Part shown: in pieces, positions 1 through 8,736 of the stretch
Layout: every line of letters starts with the position of its first letter
How positions within the stretch are numbered: the stretch's first letter is position 1
NCBI RefSeq assembly: GCF_000265385.1
Contig: NC_018013.1
Coordinates: forward strand, 124,001-188,000
Length of the DNA stretch: 64,000 nucleotides
Source of the DNA: Aequorivita sublithincola DSM 14238
GTDB taxonomy: Bacteria; Bacteroidota; Bacteroidia; Flavobacteriales; Flavobacteriaceae
Direction of reading: 5' to 3'
Notes under the pieces: model-generated
What the model was told of the DNA's origin: nothing
Databases searched by the model: none
What the model saw: only the letters and a program-made list of their open reading frames with translations
Position numbers and translations under genes: made by a program

Positions 1-455
1 CCTGAAGCGATTGCTCCAAAAATAGCCATATAAACTAAACCGCAAGGAAGAAAACCATTCAGAAAACCGATGGTTAAAAAGGTATCAGGAGTTTTCTTTT
101 TAAGTTCTTTCCCCAACGCCGATTTCACTTTTGAAATAATTTTATAAACTGGTTTTGAGAAGTTGTACTTATTAAAAGTTTTCTGCGGAAGAAAAATCAC
201 CAAAAGCATCAAAACACCAATAATAATAGAAAGCTGTTGCTGAAATCCGAAAAGGTTTAAACTTTTACCCACCAACCCGAAAACAAAGCCTAAAATGCTA
301 TAAGCCAAAACTCTTCCGAAGTGATACAGAAATATCTGTCCAAGTTTCTTTACTTGGTTATTTCTATCAACTGGTAATAAAAATGCAATAGGGCCGCACA
401 TTCCCACGCAGTGAAAACTACCTAATAAGCCAAATATAAGTGCGGTGTATAGCAT
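1..455 (-). CDS. TauE/SafE-type membrane protein, C-terminus outside window
   Basis: This gene starts at an ATG at 455 and runs off the left edge, so about 151 N-terminal residues are visible. The translation begins with a membrane segment carrying HCVGMCGP, followed by further hydrophobic helices and a second FLPCGLVY motif. This repeated Cys-Gly-Pro architecture is that of the sulfite exporter TauE/SafE / DsbD-like family that closes many Bacteroidetes cbb3 oxidase operons, where a role in metal or redox supply to oxidase assembly is suspected but not proven. It lies 110 bp after ccoH, and that gap is half filled by a heptamer tandem repeat that also covers the expected ribosome-binding region. 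Confidence 0.85.
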   Translation of the reverse strand, partial: MLYTALIFGLLGSFHCVGMCGPIAFLLPVDRNNQVKKLGQIFLYHFGRVLAYSILGFVFGLVGKSLNLFGFQQQLSIIIGVLMLLVIFLPQKTFNKYNFSKPVYKIISKVKSALGKELKKKTPDTFLTIGFLNGFLPCGLVYMAIFGAIAS

Positions 456-459
456 TCAG

Positions 460-522
460 TTATCTGTTATCTGTTATCTGTTATCTGTTATCTGTTATCT
501 GTTATCTGTTATCTGTTATCTG
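460..522. repeat. Nine perfect tandem copies of TTATCTG
   Basis: The 7-base unit TTATCTG is repeated nine times without a mismatch (63 bp). Read on the minus strand it is CAGATAA and ends 4 bases before the ATG of the TauE/SafE gene. It therefore sits where the translation initiation region of that gene must be. A perfect short tandem repeat of this size is prone to copy-number change by slippage. Confidence 0.97.
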
Positions 523-565
523 TAAAAACTAAACTTTTAAACCTTTAAACTCATAAACTTTCCTA

Positions 566-1012
566 TCAATAAACAATTTTGCTTTTATACAAATAATCCT
601 CTCCTTCGTAACTCCATTGTACGGTGGTGTTCCATCTTCCGGCTATCATTTTTTGGTCTTCAATAAGTAAGTTTGGGCTGGAAAGATTCAACGGAATTTG
701 AAAATCTAACTTCTTGTTTGACGGTCTGTAAAGAAAAACGGTGCCTTCTATTTTTGAATAATCAATATTCTTCGGAAAAGTGAGCATCCATCCTTCCGCT
801 ACCTTTTCACCGAAAATATTACCATCTAATGATTTTGAATTTTCCTCAGCATCAATCTCCTGTTGATAAACCATTTCCTTTTTGTAATATTCCTCGGTCA
901 CCAAATCATAATCGTATTGTTCATCAATACTAATTCTTATAACGAAATATAAAATAAAGGCTATAAAAAGCGCCATCCCAATCACCAATCCTGTTCCCCA
1001 ATTTATCTTCAT
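566..1012 (-). CDS. ccoH: Cytochrome oxidase assembly protein CcoH/FixH
   Basis: The 148-residue product has one N-terminal membrane helix (about residues 7-27) and a periplasmic domain that starts with YDLVTEEYYKKEMVYQQ, which is typical of Bacteroidetes FixH/CcoH. Proteins of this family help stabilise the assembling cbb3 oxidase in the inner membrane. The gene follows ccoG in the same direction, 135 bp apart. The length fits the family. The product assignment rests on the membrane anchor, the Tyr/Glu-rich segment and its place in the cco operon. Confidence 0.9.
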   Translation of the reverse strand: MKINWGTGLVIGMALFIAFILYFVIRISIDEQYDYDLVTEEYYKKEMVYQQEIDAEENSKSLDGNIFGEKVAEGWMLTFPKNIDYSKIEGTVFLYRPSNKKLDFQIPLNLSSPNLLIEDQKMIAGRWNTTVQWSYEGEDYLYKSKIVY

Positions 1013-1064
1013 CGCATTATTATTTATTGATTATTCATATTATTTATTTCTAATCTTCAATTTA

Positions 1065-1111
1065 AACCTACAAGGAGCCCCGCTAAAAAAGTGGGGAACA
1101 CCTTGCAGGTT
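1065..1111. repeat. Imperfect 47-bp hairpin between ccoG and ccoH
   Basis: AACCTACAAGG (1065-1075) pairs with CCTTGCAGGTT (1101-1111) with one mismatch, and an inner GC-rich stem (CCCC with GGGG) closes over an A-rich loop. It lies between ccoG and ccoH. A related hairpin with the shared core CCTTGCAG stands at 27678-27713. It may act as an intercistronic attenuator or mRNA stabiliser, or be a member of a dispersed palindromic repeat family. Confidence 0.6.
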
Positions 1112-1147
1112 GTTTCGGTCATCGGTCACCCGTCATCAAGCACCCAA

Positions 1148-2569
1148 CTATTTATAACTTCTAGGCCCTAAAAACGTGACACTTGTGGTTTCAATTAAAT
1201 CCTCGCCACTATAAACTTCTATGACGGCCCGATTTTTATCGCCGCTCAACGCTGCATTGTTTATTTCTATGAAGAGTGTCCCTTCGGCTAAATCCTGTGC
1301 GGGAACTGTTAGTTCACCTTGTTTTACGGTGTGAATTTTTCCTTTGGGAGATTTCAGTTTAAAGTGAATATCCTCAATATTTTTCGTGGTTTTATTCAGT
1401 AATTTATAGGTGAAAACATTGCTGATAATGTTACCATCCTTATGTTCATAAAGCTGTCCTGGAAGTCTCAAAATACTAGCTTCCACATCACTTCGCAAAA
1501 ACAATAATCCTGAAAGAACACCAATTAATATAACCAAAACTGCAGTATAACCTTTCAGTCGTGGCGTGAACTTAAAGGGTTCTTTCTTTTCTATATTTTC
1601 TTCACTTGCATAGCGAATTAATCCTTTTGGAAGATTTACGGCTTCCATAATAGTGTCACATTCGTCAATACAAGCGGTGCAGTTTACGCACTCCAACTGC
1701 GTTCCGTTACGAATATCTATTCCGGTTGGACAAACGTTTACGCATTGAAAACAATCAATACAATCTCCTTTTCCAGATGCTTCACGATCTTCGTTTTTCT
1801 TGAATTTTGCACGTCCCACTTCTTTTTCGCCACGCTTATGATCATAAGCCACAACGATGGATTTGTTATCGAGTAGCACACCTTGCAACCTTCCGTAAGG
1901 GCAAGCAATAATGCAAACCTGTTCGCGGAACCAAGCAAAAATAAAATAGAAAACTCCTGTGAAAATAAATAGTGAAATCAGCGTACTAACGTGGTCTAAA
2001 GGCCCTTCAAAAACATATTGAATCAATCTGTCACTGCCGATGAAATAAGCAAGAAAGATGTTTGCAATCAAAAACGAAATAACGAAAAAAATGATCCATT
2101 TTAAGACTCGTTTCCTAATCTTTTCAGCATCCCATTTTTGTTTCGCTAAACGAATCTGTGCACCTCGATCGCCATCTATCCAATATTCTATTCGTCGGAA
2201 AACCATTTCCATAAAAATGGTTTGTGGACAGATCCAGCCGCAAAAAATTCTACCAAAAGCCGCAGTAAAGAAAATTATGAATACAACGCCTATGAGCATC
2301 ATAATAACAAACAAGTAAAAATCCTGTGGCCAAAATGGAAACCCTAAGAGATTAAAACGACGCTCCAAAACATTGAAAAGCAAAAACTGGTTGCCGTTAA
2401 TCTTCACAAAAGGTGCCGCGAACAAAAATGCAAGCAGTATGTAGCTCACATATTTTCGGTATTGGTACAGTTTGCCCGAAGGTTTCTTAGGATAAACCCA
2501 AGCTCTTTTTCCTTCTTCGGTCATTGTTCCTAAAGTATCGCGGAAATGTTCGTTTTCTGGAGTATCCAA
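1148..2569 (-). CDS. ccoG: Cytochrome c oxidase accessory protein CcoG (polyferredoxin)
   Basis: The 473-residue protein has an N-terminal membrane region with the motif CGWICPQTIF, a ferredoxin-like stretch with two [4Fe-4S] Cys clusters (CIDCFQCVNVCP, then CVNCTACIDEC), a further membrane helix and a C-terminal immunoglobulin-like domain. CcoG is a membrane Cu(II) reductase-type accessory protein needed for copper delivery to cbb3 oxidase. The length is standard for the family. It follows ccoP with about 84 bp between them. All expected cysteines are present, so it should be functional. Confidence 0.95.
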   Translation of the reverse strand: MDTPENEHFRDTLGTMTEEGKRAWVYPKKPSGKLYQYRKYVSYILLAFLFAAPFVKINGNQFLLFNVLERRFNLLGFPFWPQDFYLFVIMMLIGVVFIIFFTAAFGRIFCGWICPQTIFMEMVFRRIEYWIDGDRGAQIRLAKQKWDAEKIRKRVLKWIIFFVISFLIANIFLAYFIGSDRLIQYVFEGPLDHVSTLISLFIFTGVFYFIFAWFREQVCIIACPYGRLQGVLLDNKSIVVAYDHKRGEKEVGRAKFKKNEDREASGKGDCIDCFQCVNVCPTGIDIRNGTQLECVNCTACIDECDTIMEAVNLPKGLIRYASEENIEKKEPFKFTPRLKGYTAVLVILIGVLSGLLFLRSDVEASILRLPGQLYEHKDGNIISNVFTYKLLNKTTKNIEDIHFKLKSPKGKIHTVKQGELTVPAQDLAEGTLFIEINNAALSGDKNRAVIEVYSGEDLIETTSVTFLGPRSYK

Positions 2570-2653
2570 ATTGTTAGTTGTTATTTGTTAATTGTTCGTA
2601 GTTAAAAGTATCTCGTCACTGAACATTGAATCTTGAATTTTGAACATTGAATT

Positions 2654-3547
2654 TTACTCTGCCGAAGCGGTTTCATCTTTCCAAACATCTCCTTCTGGCT
2701 CTTTTCCATCTGGTGGATTTGTTCCGTGAAGACTCAAAACATAACTGCCAACTTGTGCAATTTCACCTGGTTTTAGGTCAGATTTCCATGGAATCATCCC
2801 TTTTCCGGCGCGGCCTCCTTCGCTAATGGTGTGGAATACATTTTTAATTCCGCCACCCAAAATCCAACTATCATCGGTAAGGTTTGGACCAATTCCGCCA
2901 CCGCCATTATCTTTATGACAAGCTACACAGTTTTCGCCAAAAATTGTTTTTCCTGCTGCAAGATCGGCAGGCTCAGTTAATAGCTCAACGTTTTCTGCGT
3001 CTATTAAATCCTTATTGTTTTTCTTGTATTCGGCCATTTCTTCCTTTGCTATTGCTACTTCTGCTTCATATTCATCAATTTGGGTTGGACCATCAAAGAC
3101 TTCATAATACACAAAATAAACAACCGCAAAAACAATGGAAATATAAAAAAGATACGTCCACCAAGGCGGAAGGTTATTGTCTAACTCACGAATACCGTCA
3201 TAGTTGTGGTCTAACACAATTTCTCCTTCTTCTGAAACAGGTTTGGCTCCAAGCATTTCAACGTATTTTCTTTTAAACCATCCAAACTGGTTTTGTTCGC
3301 GCAAAGCTTCTTTAGCAATGTATCGCTCTTTTGCTTCTTCATTTAAACCCGCAAATAAAATGCGGTGTAATGCTGCTGCAACTATTTCTAAAGCAATAGC
3401 GAAGAAAAACACCATCCCCAAGACTGCCCAAATGATTGGATATTTTACTATTGCCAAACTATCTCCAGACTCAACAATGATTTCCAGTAGAAAAAAGGCG
3501 AGGATCATAAAGCCGATGACCCTTAAATATGATGCTGTGGTTTTCAT
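2654..3547 (-). CDS. ccoP: cbb3 oxidase subunit III CcoP, monoheme
   Basis: The 297-residue protein has two N-terminal membrane helices, then NLPPWW (about 125-130), a conserved CcoP signature preceding another membrane helix, and a C-terminal cytochrome c domain with one heme site CVACH (207-211) and a methionine in GMIPW as likely sixth ligand. CcoP passes electrons to the catalytic subunit. Proteobacterial CcoP carries two hemes; the single heme here is the usual Bacteroidetes form and not damage. The start overlaps the ccoQ stop by 4 bp, so translation is probably coupled. Confidence 0.95.
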   Translation of the reverse strand: MKTTASYLRVIGFMILAFFLLEIIVESGDSLAIVKYPIIWAVLGMVFFFAIALEIVAAALHRILFAGLNEEAKERYIAKEALREQNQFGWFKRKYVEMLGAKPVSEEGEIVLDHNYDGIRELDNNLPPWWTYLFYISIVFAVVYFVYYEVFDGPTQIDEYEAEVAIAKEEMAEYKKNNKDLIDAENVELLTEPADLAAGKTIFGENCVACHKDNGGGGIGPNLTDDSWILGGGIKNVFHTISEGGRAGKGMIPWKSDLKPGEIAQVGSYVLSLHGTNPPDGKEPEGDVWKDETASAE

Positions 3548-3741
3548 AGTATTTCGTCGTTTTGGTTGTTAGTATCGTTTTCCAATGGAATATTGCTCAC
3601 TTCAGTGATATGTTCCTTTTTCGCTGTGAATACCCAGTAAAAAAGCACAACAAAGAAGACGAAAAATATCAAAAGTGAAATCAATGGATATATTTGAACG
3701 TCGTCTATGTTTTCTAAATTTCCTTTTATAAATCTCAACAT
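3544..3741 (-). CDS. ccoQ: cbb3 oxidase small subunit CcoQ
   Basis: This 65-residue protein has a single central membrane helix followed by a charged tail. Its size, its place between ccoNO and ccoP and the overlap of 4 bp with ccoP identify it as CcoQ, the small membrane subunit that stabilises the oxidase. The sequence itself is little conserved, so the name depends largely on context. It starts 2 bp after the ccoNO stop. Confidence 0.85.
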   Translation of the reverse strand: MLRFIKGNLENIDDVQIYPLISLLIFFVFFVVLFYWVFTAKKEHITEVSNIPLENDTNNQNDEIL

Positions 3742-3743
3742 AA

Positions 3744-5945
3744 CTATTCGGTTTTGGCTGAAGTATCCTCAGCATTTTCTACTTTAATATCGGTTCCTAA
3801 ACGTTGCAAATATGCTATTACTGCGACTATTTCGCGGTTCTTCATTTCTATGAAATCTTCACCGTTATCCTTTGCATATTTTTTATCTGCTTCATAGGTT
3901 TTTTCAAAATCAGGATCACCATAAAGGTTCTTTTCAATCTTAGCTCCTTGCTCGTCCATCAACTTTTGGGCGTTTGTAATTTCTTCTTCGGAATAAGGAA
4001 CTCCAAGCATAACTAAGGCTCGCATTTTTGCTTCGGTGTCTGATTTGTCCAATTCTGAAGTTATCAACCAAGTATAGCGAGGCATAATGGAACCGGGTGA
4101 AGTACCCTGAGGTTCGTACATATGGTTTAAGTGCCAACTGTCTGAATATTTTCCACCAATTCGGTGTAAATCTGGGCCTGTCCGTTTACTTCCCCAAAGG
4201 AATGGGTGGTCATAAACAAATTCCCCCGATTTCGAATATTCGCCATAGCGTTCCACTTCACTTCTGAAAGGACGAATCATCTGTGTATGGCAGTTTACGC
4301 AGCCTTCACGAATGTAGATATCACGTCCTTCTAATTCCAAAGGTGTGTACGGTTTCACACTAGTAATTTTAGGTACATAATCATCAACCATCAACGAAGG
4401 AATAATCTGAACCATTCCCCCAATTAAAATTGCGATAGTTGCATAAATCGTCAATTTAACTGGACGTCGCTCTAACCAAGTGTGCCATCCTTCACCTGCA
4501 GTTTGTCTTTTGGTTACTGGTGTTAGCGGTGCTGCTTCGGCAAGTTCATCTGTAACTTTACTACCTCTTCTGGCAGTCATAATTACGTTGTAAAGCATTA
4601 TAAATGCTCCAATTATAAAGAGCGTTCCACCAATGGCGCGCATCCAATACATTGGCATAATCTGGGTTACCGTTTCTAGGAAGTTTGGATATTTAAGATT
4701 GCCATCTGGGTTAAATTGGTTCCACATAGAAGACTGCATAAACCCTGCAACGTACATTGGTAGTGCGTACATAATGATTCCTAAAGTACCTATCCAGAAA
4801 TGTGCGTTCGCCAATTTAATGGAATATAATTTTGTTTTGAAAAGTCGCGGAACCAACCAATAGATCATACCAAAAGTTAGGAATCCGTTCCAGGCCAAGG
4901 CGCCAACGTGAACGTGTGCAATAATCCAATCACTAAAGTGTGCAATGGCATTAACATTTTTAAGCGAAAGCATCGGGCCTTCAAAAGTTGCCATCCCGTA
5001 ACCTGTTATGGCTACTACGAAAAATTTTAAAACTGGATCTACACGAACTTTGTCCCAAGCGCCACGAAGCGTCAAAAGACCGTTAATCATACCTCCCCAA
5101 GACGGAGCCAAAAGCATTACCGAAAAGGCAACACCCAAGTTCTGCGCCCATTCTGGAAGTGCGGTGTATAACAAGTGGTGTGGTCCAGCCCAAATATATA
5201 TGAAGATCAAAGACCAAAAGTGAACAATGGAAAGTCTATAAGAATATACTGGTCTGTTGGCGGCTTTCGGTACAAAATAATACATCAAACCAAGGAATGG
5301 TGTAGTAAGGAAAAACGCAACCGCATTATGCCCATACCACCACTGAACAAGCGCATCTTGAACGCCTGCGTACATTGAGTAACTTTTTAAAGCGGTTACA
5401 GGAATTGCCATACTGTTCACAATATGCAAAACGGCAACGGTAACCCAAGTTCCTAAATAGAACCAAAGCGCAACGTATAAGTGACGTTGGCGTCTTTTAA
5501 CCATTGTCATAATTAAGTTTATTCCAAAAGCCACCCAAATTACTGCGATAGCAATATCAAAAGGCCACTCTAATTCGGCATATTCTTTTGAAGTTGTGTA
5601 ACCCAAAGGAAGCGTAATGGCAGCTCCAACAATAATAGCTTGCCATCCCCAAAAGTTTAGGTTGCTTAAAAAATTGCTCCACATACGTGCTTTTAGCAAG
5701 CGCTGGCTAGAATAATAAACCCCAGCAAAGATTGCATTCCCAACAAAGGCGAAGATAACTGCATTGGTGTGCAATGGTCTTAAACGCCCAAAACTGAGCC
5801 AAGAAATGCCTTCAGTCATATTCGGGAACAAAAACATATATGCCAGCAACAAGCCGACGCTCATACCAATGAGACCCCAAAAAATGGTCGCATTGATAAA
5901 TTTTTTGACAATCTGATTGTCGTAATAGAACTTTTCTGTTTGCAT
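3744..5945 (-). CDS. ccoN: cbb3 oxidase fused subunits I and II (CcoN-CcoO)
   Basis: The 733-residue protein joins the catalytic subunit CcoN (about 1-465) to the monoheme subunit CcoO (about 490-733). CcoN ligands are all present: His60 in RPLHTN, His344 and His346 in IIAHVHVG for the hemes, His206 (YGHNAV) and His256/His257 (GPHH) for CuB, and Tyr250 as active-site tyrosine. The CcoO part has a membrane anchor and heme site CVNCH (549-553) with a downstream MPRYTWL. The enzyme is a high-affinity proton-pumping oxygen reductase. The fusion is a known Bacteroidetes trait. The gene follows ccoS by 13 bp. Confidence 0.97.
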   Translation of the reverse strand: MQTEKFYYDNQIVKKFINATIFWGLIGMSVGLLLAYMFLFPNMTEGISWLSFGRLRPLHTNAVIFAFVGNAIFAGVYYSSQRLLKARMWSNFLSNLNFWGWQAIIVGAAITLPLGYTTSKEYAELEWPFDIAIAVIWVAFGINLIMTMVKRRQRHLYVALWFYLGTWVTVAVLHIVNSMAIPVTALKSYSMYAGVQDALVQWWYGHNAVAFFLTTPFLGLMYYFVPKAANRPVYSYRLSIVHFWSLIFIYIWAGPHHLLYTALPEWAQNLGVAFSVMLLAPSWGGMINGLLTLRGAWDKVRVDPVLKFFVVAITGYGMATFEGPMLSLKNVNAIAHFSDWIIAHVHVGALAWNGFLTFGMIYWLVPRLFKTKLYSIKLANAHFWIGTLGIIMYALPMYVAGFMQSSMWNQFNPDGNLKYPNFLETVTQIMPMYWMRAIGGTLFIIGAFIMLYNVIMTARRGSKVTDELAEAAPLTPVTKRQTAGEGWHTWLERRPVKLTIYATIAILIGGMVQIIPSLMVDDYVPKITSVKPYTPLELEGRDIYIREGCVNCHTQMIRPFRSEVERYGEYSKSGEFVYDHPFLWGSKRTGPDLHRIGGKYSDSWHLNHMYEPQGTSPGSIMPRYTWLITSELDKSDTEAKMRALVMLGVPYSEEEITNAQKLMDEQGAKIEKNLYGDPDFEKTYEADKKYAKDNGEDFIEMKNREIVAVIAYLQRLGTDIKVENAEDTSAKTE

Positions 5946-5958
5946 AGTGTTCGTTGGT

Positions 5959-6186
5959 TTATTCCTGCTCGTGTGCAGAGATGGTTTTGGGATTGGTTGA
6001 GTGTTTATCTGAAGTTTTACATTTTACTGAAGGACCTTCTTTTACCAATTCATCATCAAAAAGCATTCGTACAGAAGGGGTGTAGGTATCATCATATTGG
6101 CCTTTTTTCACCGAAATAATAAACAGTACAAAAAAGATGAGCGCCACAAAAACACTGATTGCTAATAGCATATAAATGATGTTCAT
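5959..6186 (-). CDS. ccoS: Oxidase maturation protein CcoS
   Basis: The 75-residue protein has one N-terminal membrane helix, then the sequence QYDDTYTPSVRMLFDD that marks CcoS in Bacteroidetes. CcoS is needed for heme and copper insertion into cbb3 oxidase. It is the first gene of the operon ccoS-ccoNO-ccoQ-ccoP-ccoG-ccoH and is preceded by a promoter with an FNR-like palindrome. Confidence 0.9.
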   Translation of the reverse strand: MNIIYMLLAISVFVALIFFVLFIISVKKGQYDDTYTPSVRMLFDDELVKEGPSVKCKTSDKHSTNPKTISAHEQE

Positions 6187-6203
6187 ACCTAAAATTTATG
6201 GTT

Positions 6204-6246
6204 CAAAAATATTGTTGAAAACGCCTTTAAAATATGACATTTGTCA
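6204..6246 (-). promoter_or_regulatory. cco operon promoter with FNR-like palindrome
   Basis: On the minus strand, TGAC-ATTT-GTCA (6235-6246) is followed by the -7 element TATTTTTG (6211 to 6204). The palindrome centre (6240.5) is 36.5 bp from the last base of the -7 element, so it should lie near -41.5, the class II activator position. The palindrome overlaps the stop codon of fixI. The spacing is identical at the other members of this set. Confidence 0.75.
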
Positions 6247-8655
6247 ACTTTGCTTATTTATATTCATTCTTAATCTCTTCCCAATATATTGAGTTGCTAG
6301 AGTCGTAAAAACCACAATACTTATTGAACTTAAAGGCATTAAAATAGCCGCAACTACTGGCCTTAAATGACCTGTAACTGCAAATGCTAATCCTATCAAA
6401 TTATAAAACAGAGAAAACAAAAACGCCCACTTTATAATGCTTACACCTCTTTTTGAAAAGTTTAAATAATCTCCAATCTTTTCAAAATGTGAAGCATCCA
6501 AAATACCATCGCAGGCTGGCGAAAAAACGTTAGTGTTTTCTGAAATTACAAAGCCAACATTACTTTGCCTTAAAGCTCCAGCATCATTTAGACCATCGCC
6601 TATCATCAAAACTTGTTTTCCGCTTTTTTGAAGCGATTTTATAAAATTGAGCTTATCGTCTGGTTTTTGGTTGAAGTAAAGTTTTGTTCCTTTAGGAAGT
6701 AGTTTTGCCAGGCGCTCCCGTTCGCCTTCGTTATCGCCAGAAAGAACGATTACATCTTTGTCAGTTCCTAATTGTTTAAAAATTTCAGCAACGCCTTCTC
6801 TGTATTCGCTGTTGAAAATATAGCAACCTTTGTAAACCTTGTTGGTACTGATGTGGACAGTAGTTCTATTTTTTACTTCGGAAGTATTCTCATCATAAAA
6901 CCCGACAAATTCATACGAACCTACTTTTATGGAATTATCATTGAAAGTTGCGGAAATCCCCTTCCCTATTTCTTCTTCAAAATTGTCTAAAGTTTGGATA
7001 TTGTTTTTATCCAAAATATTGTAAAGCGAACGACTAAGCGGATGACTAGAAGCGCGTAACGTACTAGTGAGTAATTGCTTTTCCTCCGAAGAAAGTGCTA
7101 TGCCTTCATACGTTATCAAGTTTTTTTGATTGGTTGTTAGTGTTCCTGTTTTGTCAAAAACTACGGTGTCTAACTTCGCCATTTGTTCGATTACGGAAGC
7201 TTCTTTTAAATATAGCTTCTCTCTTCCGAAGATTCGCAAAACGTTCCCTAAGGTAAAAGGTGCGGCCAACGCAATCGCGCACGGACAGGCAACAATTAAT
7301 ACAGAAGTAAATACATTGAATGCTTTTGACGGATCTACCATCAACCAAAAAATGGTGGAAATAAAGGCTATGGAAAGAAGAATTACTGTAAAACGTTTAC
7401 TAATACTGTCCGTAATATTTTCAAAAGCACCCGTTTTGTCTTTGCTGAAAACGTCATTGCTCCAAAGTTGCGTTAAGTAGCTTTGGGCGACAGGTTTCAA
7501 TACTTCAACTTCCAGAATTCCAGCTTGTTGTTTTCCGCCGGCGAAGAGTTTGTCGCCGCTTTGTTTGGTAATTGGCTCCGCTTCGCCAGTGACGAAACTG
7601 TAATCTATTAGTGCGTTTCCTTTGATTAAAATTGCATCAACCGGAATTATTTCGTTGTTACGAATAAGCAAACGGTCGCCTTTTTTTACTGTGTAAACTT
7701 CGGCTTGTTCTTCAACGGTTTTTCCCTCAGTATTTTTGAAAAGGCGTGTTACGGCAATTGGAAAGTATGATTTATAATCACGTTCAAACGAAAGATAACT
7801 GTAGGTTTTCTGCTGAAAAAACTTTCCCAGCAATAAAAAGAAAACGAGCCCAGCAAGGCTGTCGAAGTAGCCCGTGCCCCAATCCATCACAATATCTATC
7901 GTACTTCTTATAAAAAGAACGGCAATTCCGAGAGCAATAGGAACGTCAATATTCAAGATTTTGGAACGTAAACCTTTATAAGCAGAAGTGAAATAACCAC
8001 GTCCCGAATAAAAAACCACCGGAAGCGAAAACGCAAACATCAACCATCTAAAAAATGGTTTAAACTGATCTAACCAAAATTCAGAATGCTCAAAATATTC
8101 AGGAAACGAAAGGAACATAATGTTTCCAAAAGCAAAACCTGCGATGCCCAATTTATATATTAGACTTCGGTTTATGTGTTTTTCTTTTTTATCTGAATCA
8201 TCCAGCGAAATGTAGGGTTCGTAACCAATTCGACTTAAAAGAATGACTAGGTTTTTGAGTGAATTCTCTTCCGCAGTAAAAGTTATCCGAACGGTTTTCT
8301 CAGGAAAATTTACTTGTGAAGATTTTACCGCAGAATTTAGCTTATTGAGATTTTCAAGAATCCAAATACAACTGCTGCAATGGATGGAAGGAATTACGAA
8401 AGAGACAATCTGCGTTTTTCCATCATTAAATTCAAGCATTTTCTCAACGATAACTTCGTTGTCTAGAAAGTCATATTTCCCAGCGATTTCCTTTGGAGAA
8501 ATACCTGGGTTTTTTTCAAGATCATAATAATAACTTAAGTCGTTGTCGTGGAGAATATCATAAACCGTTTTGCAGCCATGGCAGCAGAAGGATTTTTCCT
8601 CGTGCTTTATTTCTACGTCCAAACACGCATCACCACAGTGAAAACAGTTTACCAT
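6244..8655 (-). CDS. ccoI: Copper-translocating P1B ATPase CcoI/FixI
   Basis: The 803-residue protein starts with a Cys-rich segment (CFHCGDAC, CCHGC), then a heavy-metal-associated domain with CSSCIW, eight or so membrane helices with the transport motif CPC (ACPCAIALA), the phosphorylation motif DKTGTLT and the hinge GDGLND. FixI/CcoI supplies copper for the CuB centre of cbb3 oxidase. An upstream TTG is in frame at 8658, but the ATG at 8655 is preferred. Its own promoter with an FNR-like site lies just upstream, so it can be expressed apart from ccoS. Confidence 0.95.
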   Translation of the reverse strand: MVNCFHCGDACLDVEIKHEEKSFCCHGCKTVYDILHDNDLSYYYDLEKNPGISPKEIAGKYDFLDNEVIVEKMLEFNDGKTQIVSFVIPSIHCSSCIWILENLNKLNSAVKSSQVNFPEKTVRITFTAEENSLKNLVILLSRIGYEPYISLDDSDKKEKHINRSLIYKLGIAGFAFGNIMFLSFPEYFEHSEFWLDQFKPFFRWLMFAFSLPVVFYSGRGYFTSAYKGLRSKILNIDVPIALGIAVLFIRSTIDIVMDWGTGYFDSLAGLVFFLLLGKFFQQKTYSYLSFERDYKSYFPIAVTRLFKNTEGKTVEEQAEVYTVKKGDRLLIRNNEIIPVDAILIKGNALIDYSFVTGEAEPITKQSGDKLFAGGKQQAGILEVEVLKPVAQSYLTQLWSNDVFSKDKTGAFENITDSISKRFTVILLSIAFISTIFWLMVDPSKAFNVFTSVLIVACPCAIALAAPFTLGNVLRIFGREKLYLKEASVIEQMAKLDTVVFDKTGTLTTNQKNLITYEGIALSSEEKQLLTSTLRASSHPLSRSLYNILDKNNIQTLDNFEEEIGKGISATFNDNSIKVGSYEFVGFYDENTSEVKNRTTVHISTNKVYKGCYIFNSEYREGVAEIFKQLGTDKDVIVLSGDNEGERERLAKLLPKGTKLYFNQKPDDKLNFIKSLQKSGKQVLMIGDGLNDAGALRQSNVGFVISENTNVFSPACDGILDASHFEKIGDYLNFSKRGVSIIKWAFLFSLFYNLIGLAFAVTGHLRPVVAAILMPLSSISIVVFTTLATQYIGKRLRMNINKQS

Positions 8656-8685
8656 CAATTAAAAATTTGCTTGTTATAACGGTTG

Positions 8686-8728
8686 CAAAGATTAAGAATG
8701 ATTGTGGTTTGAAAAATGACAATTGTCA
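8686..8728 (-). promoter_or_regulatory. fixI promoter with perfect FNR-like palindrome
   Basis: TGACAATTGTCA (8717-8728) is a perfect 12-bp palindrome. The -7-like element AATCTTTG occupies 8693 to 8686 on the minus strand, giving the same 36.5-bp spacing as at ccoS. The expected transcript would start near 8681, about 26 bases before the fixI ATG. Confidence 0.75.
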
Positions 8729-8736
8729 GTTATCAA

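Noticed and set aside
3204-3572. Plus-strand frames over the cbb3 genes
   Set aside because: They are shadows of ccoP and neighbours; no domains and no promoters.
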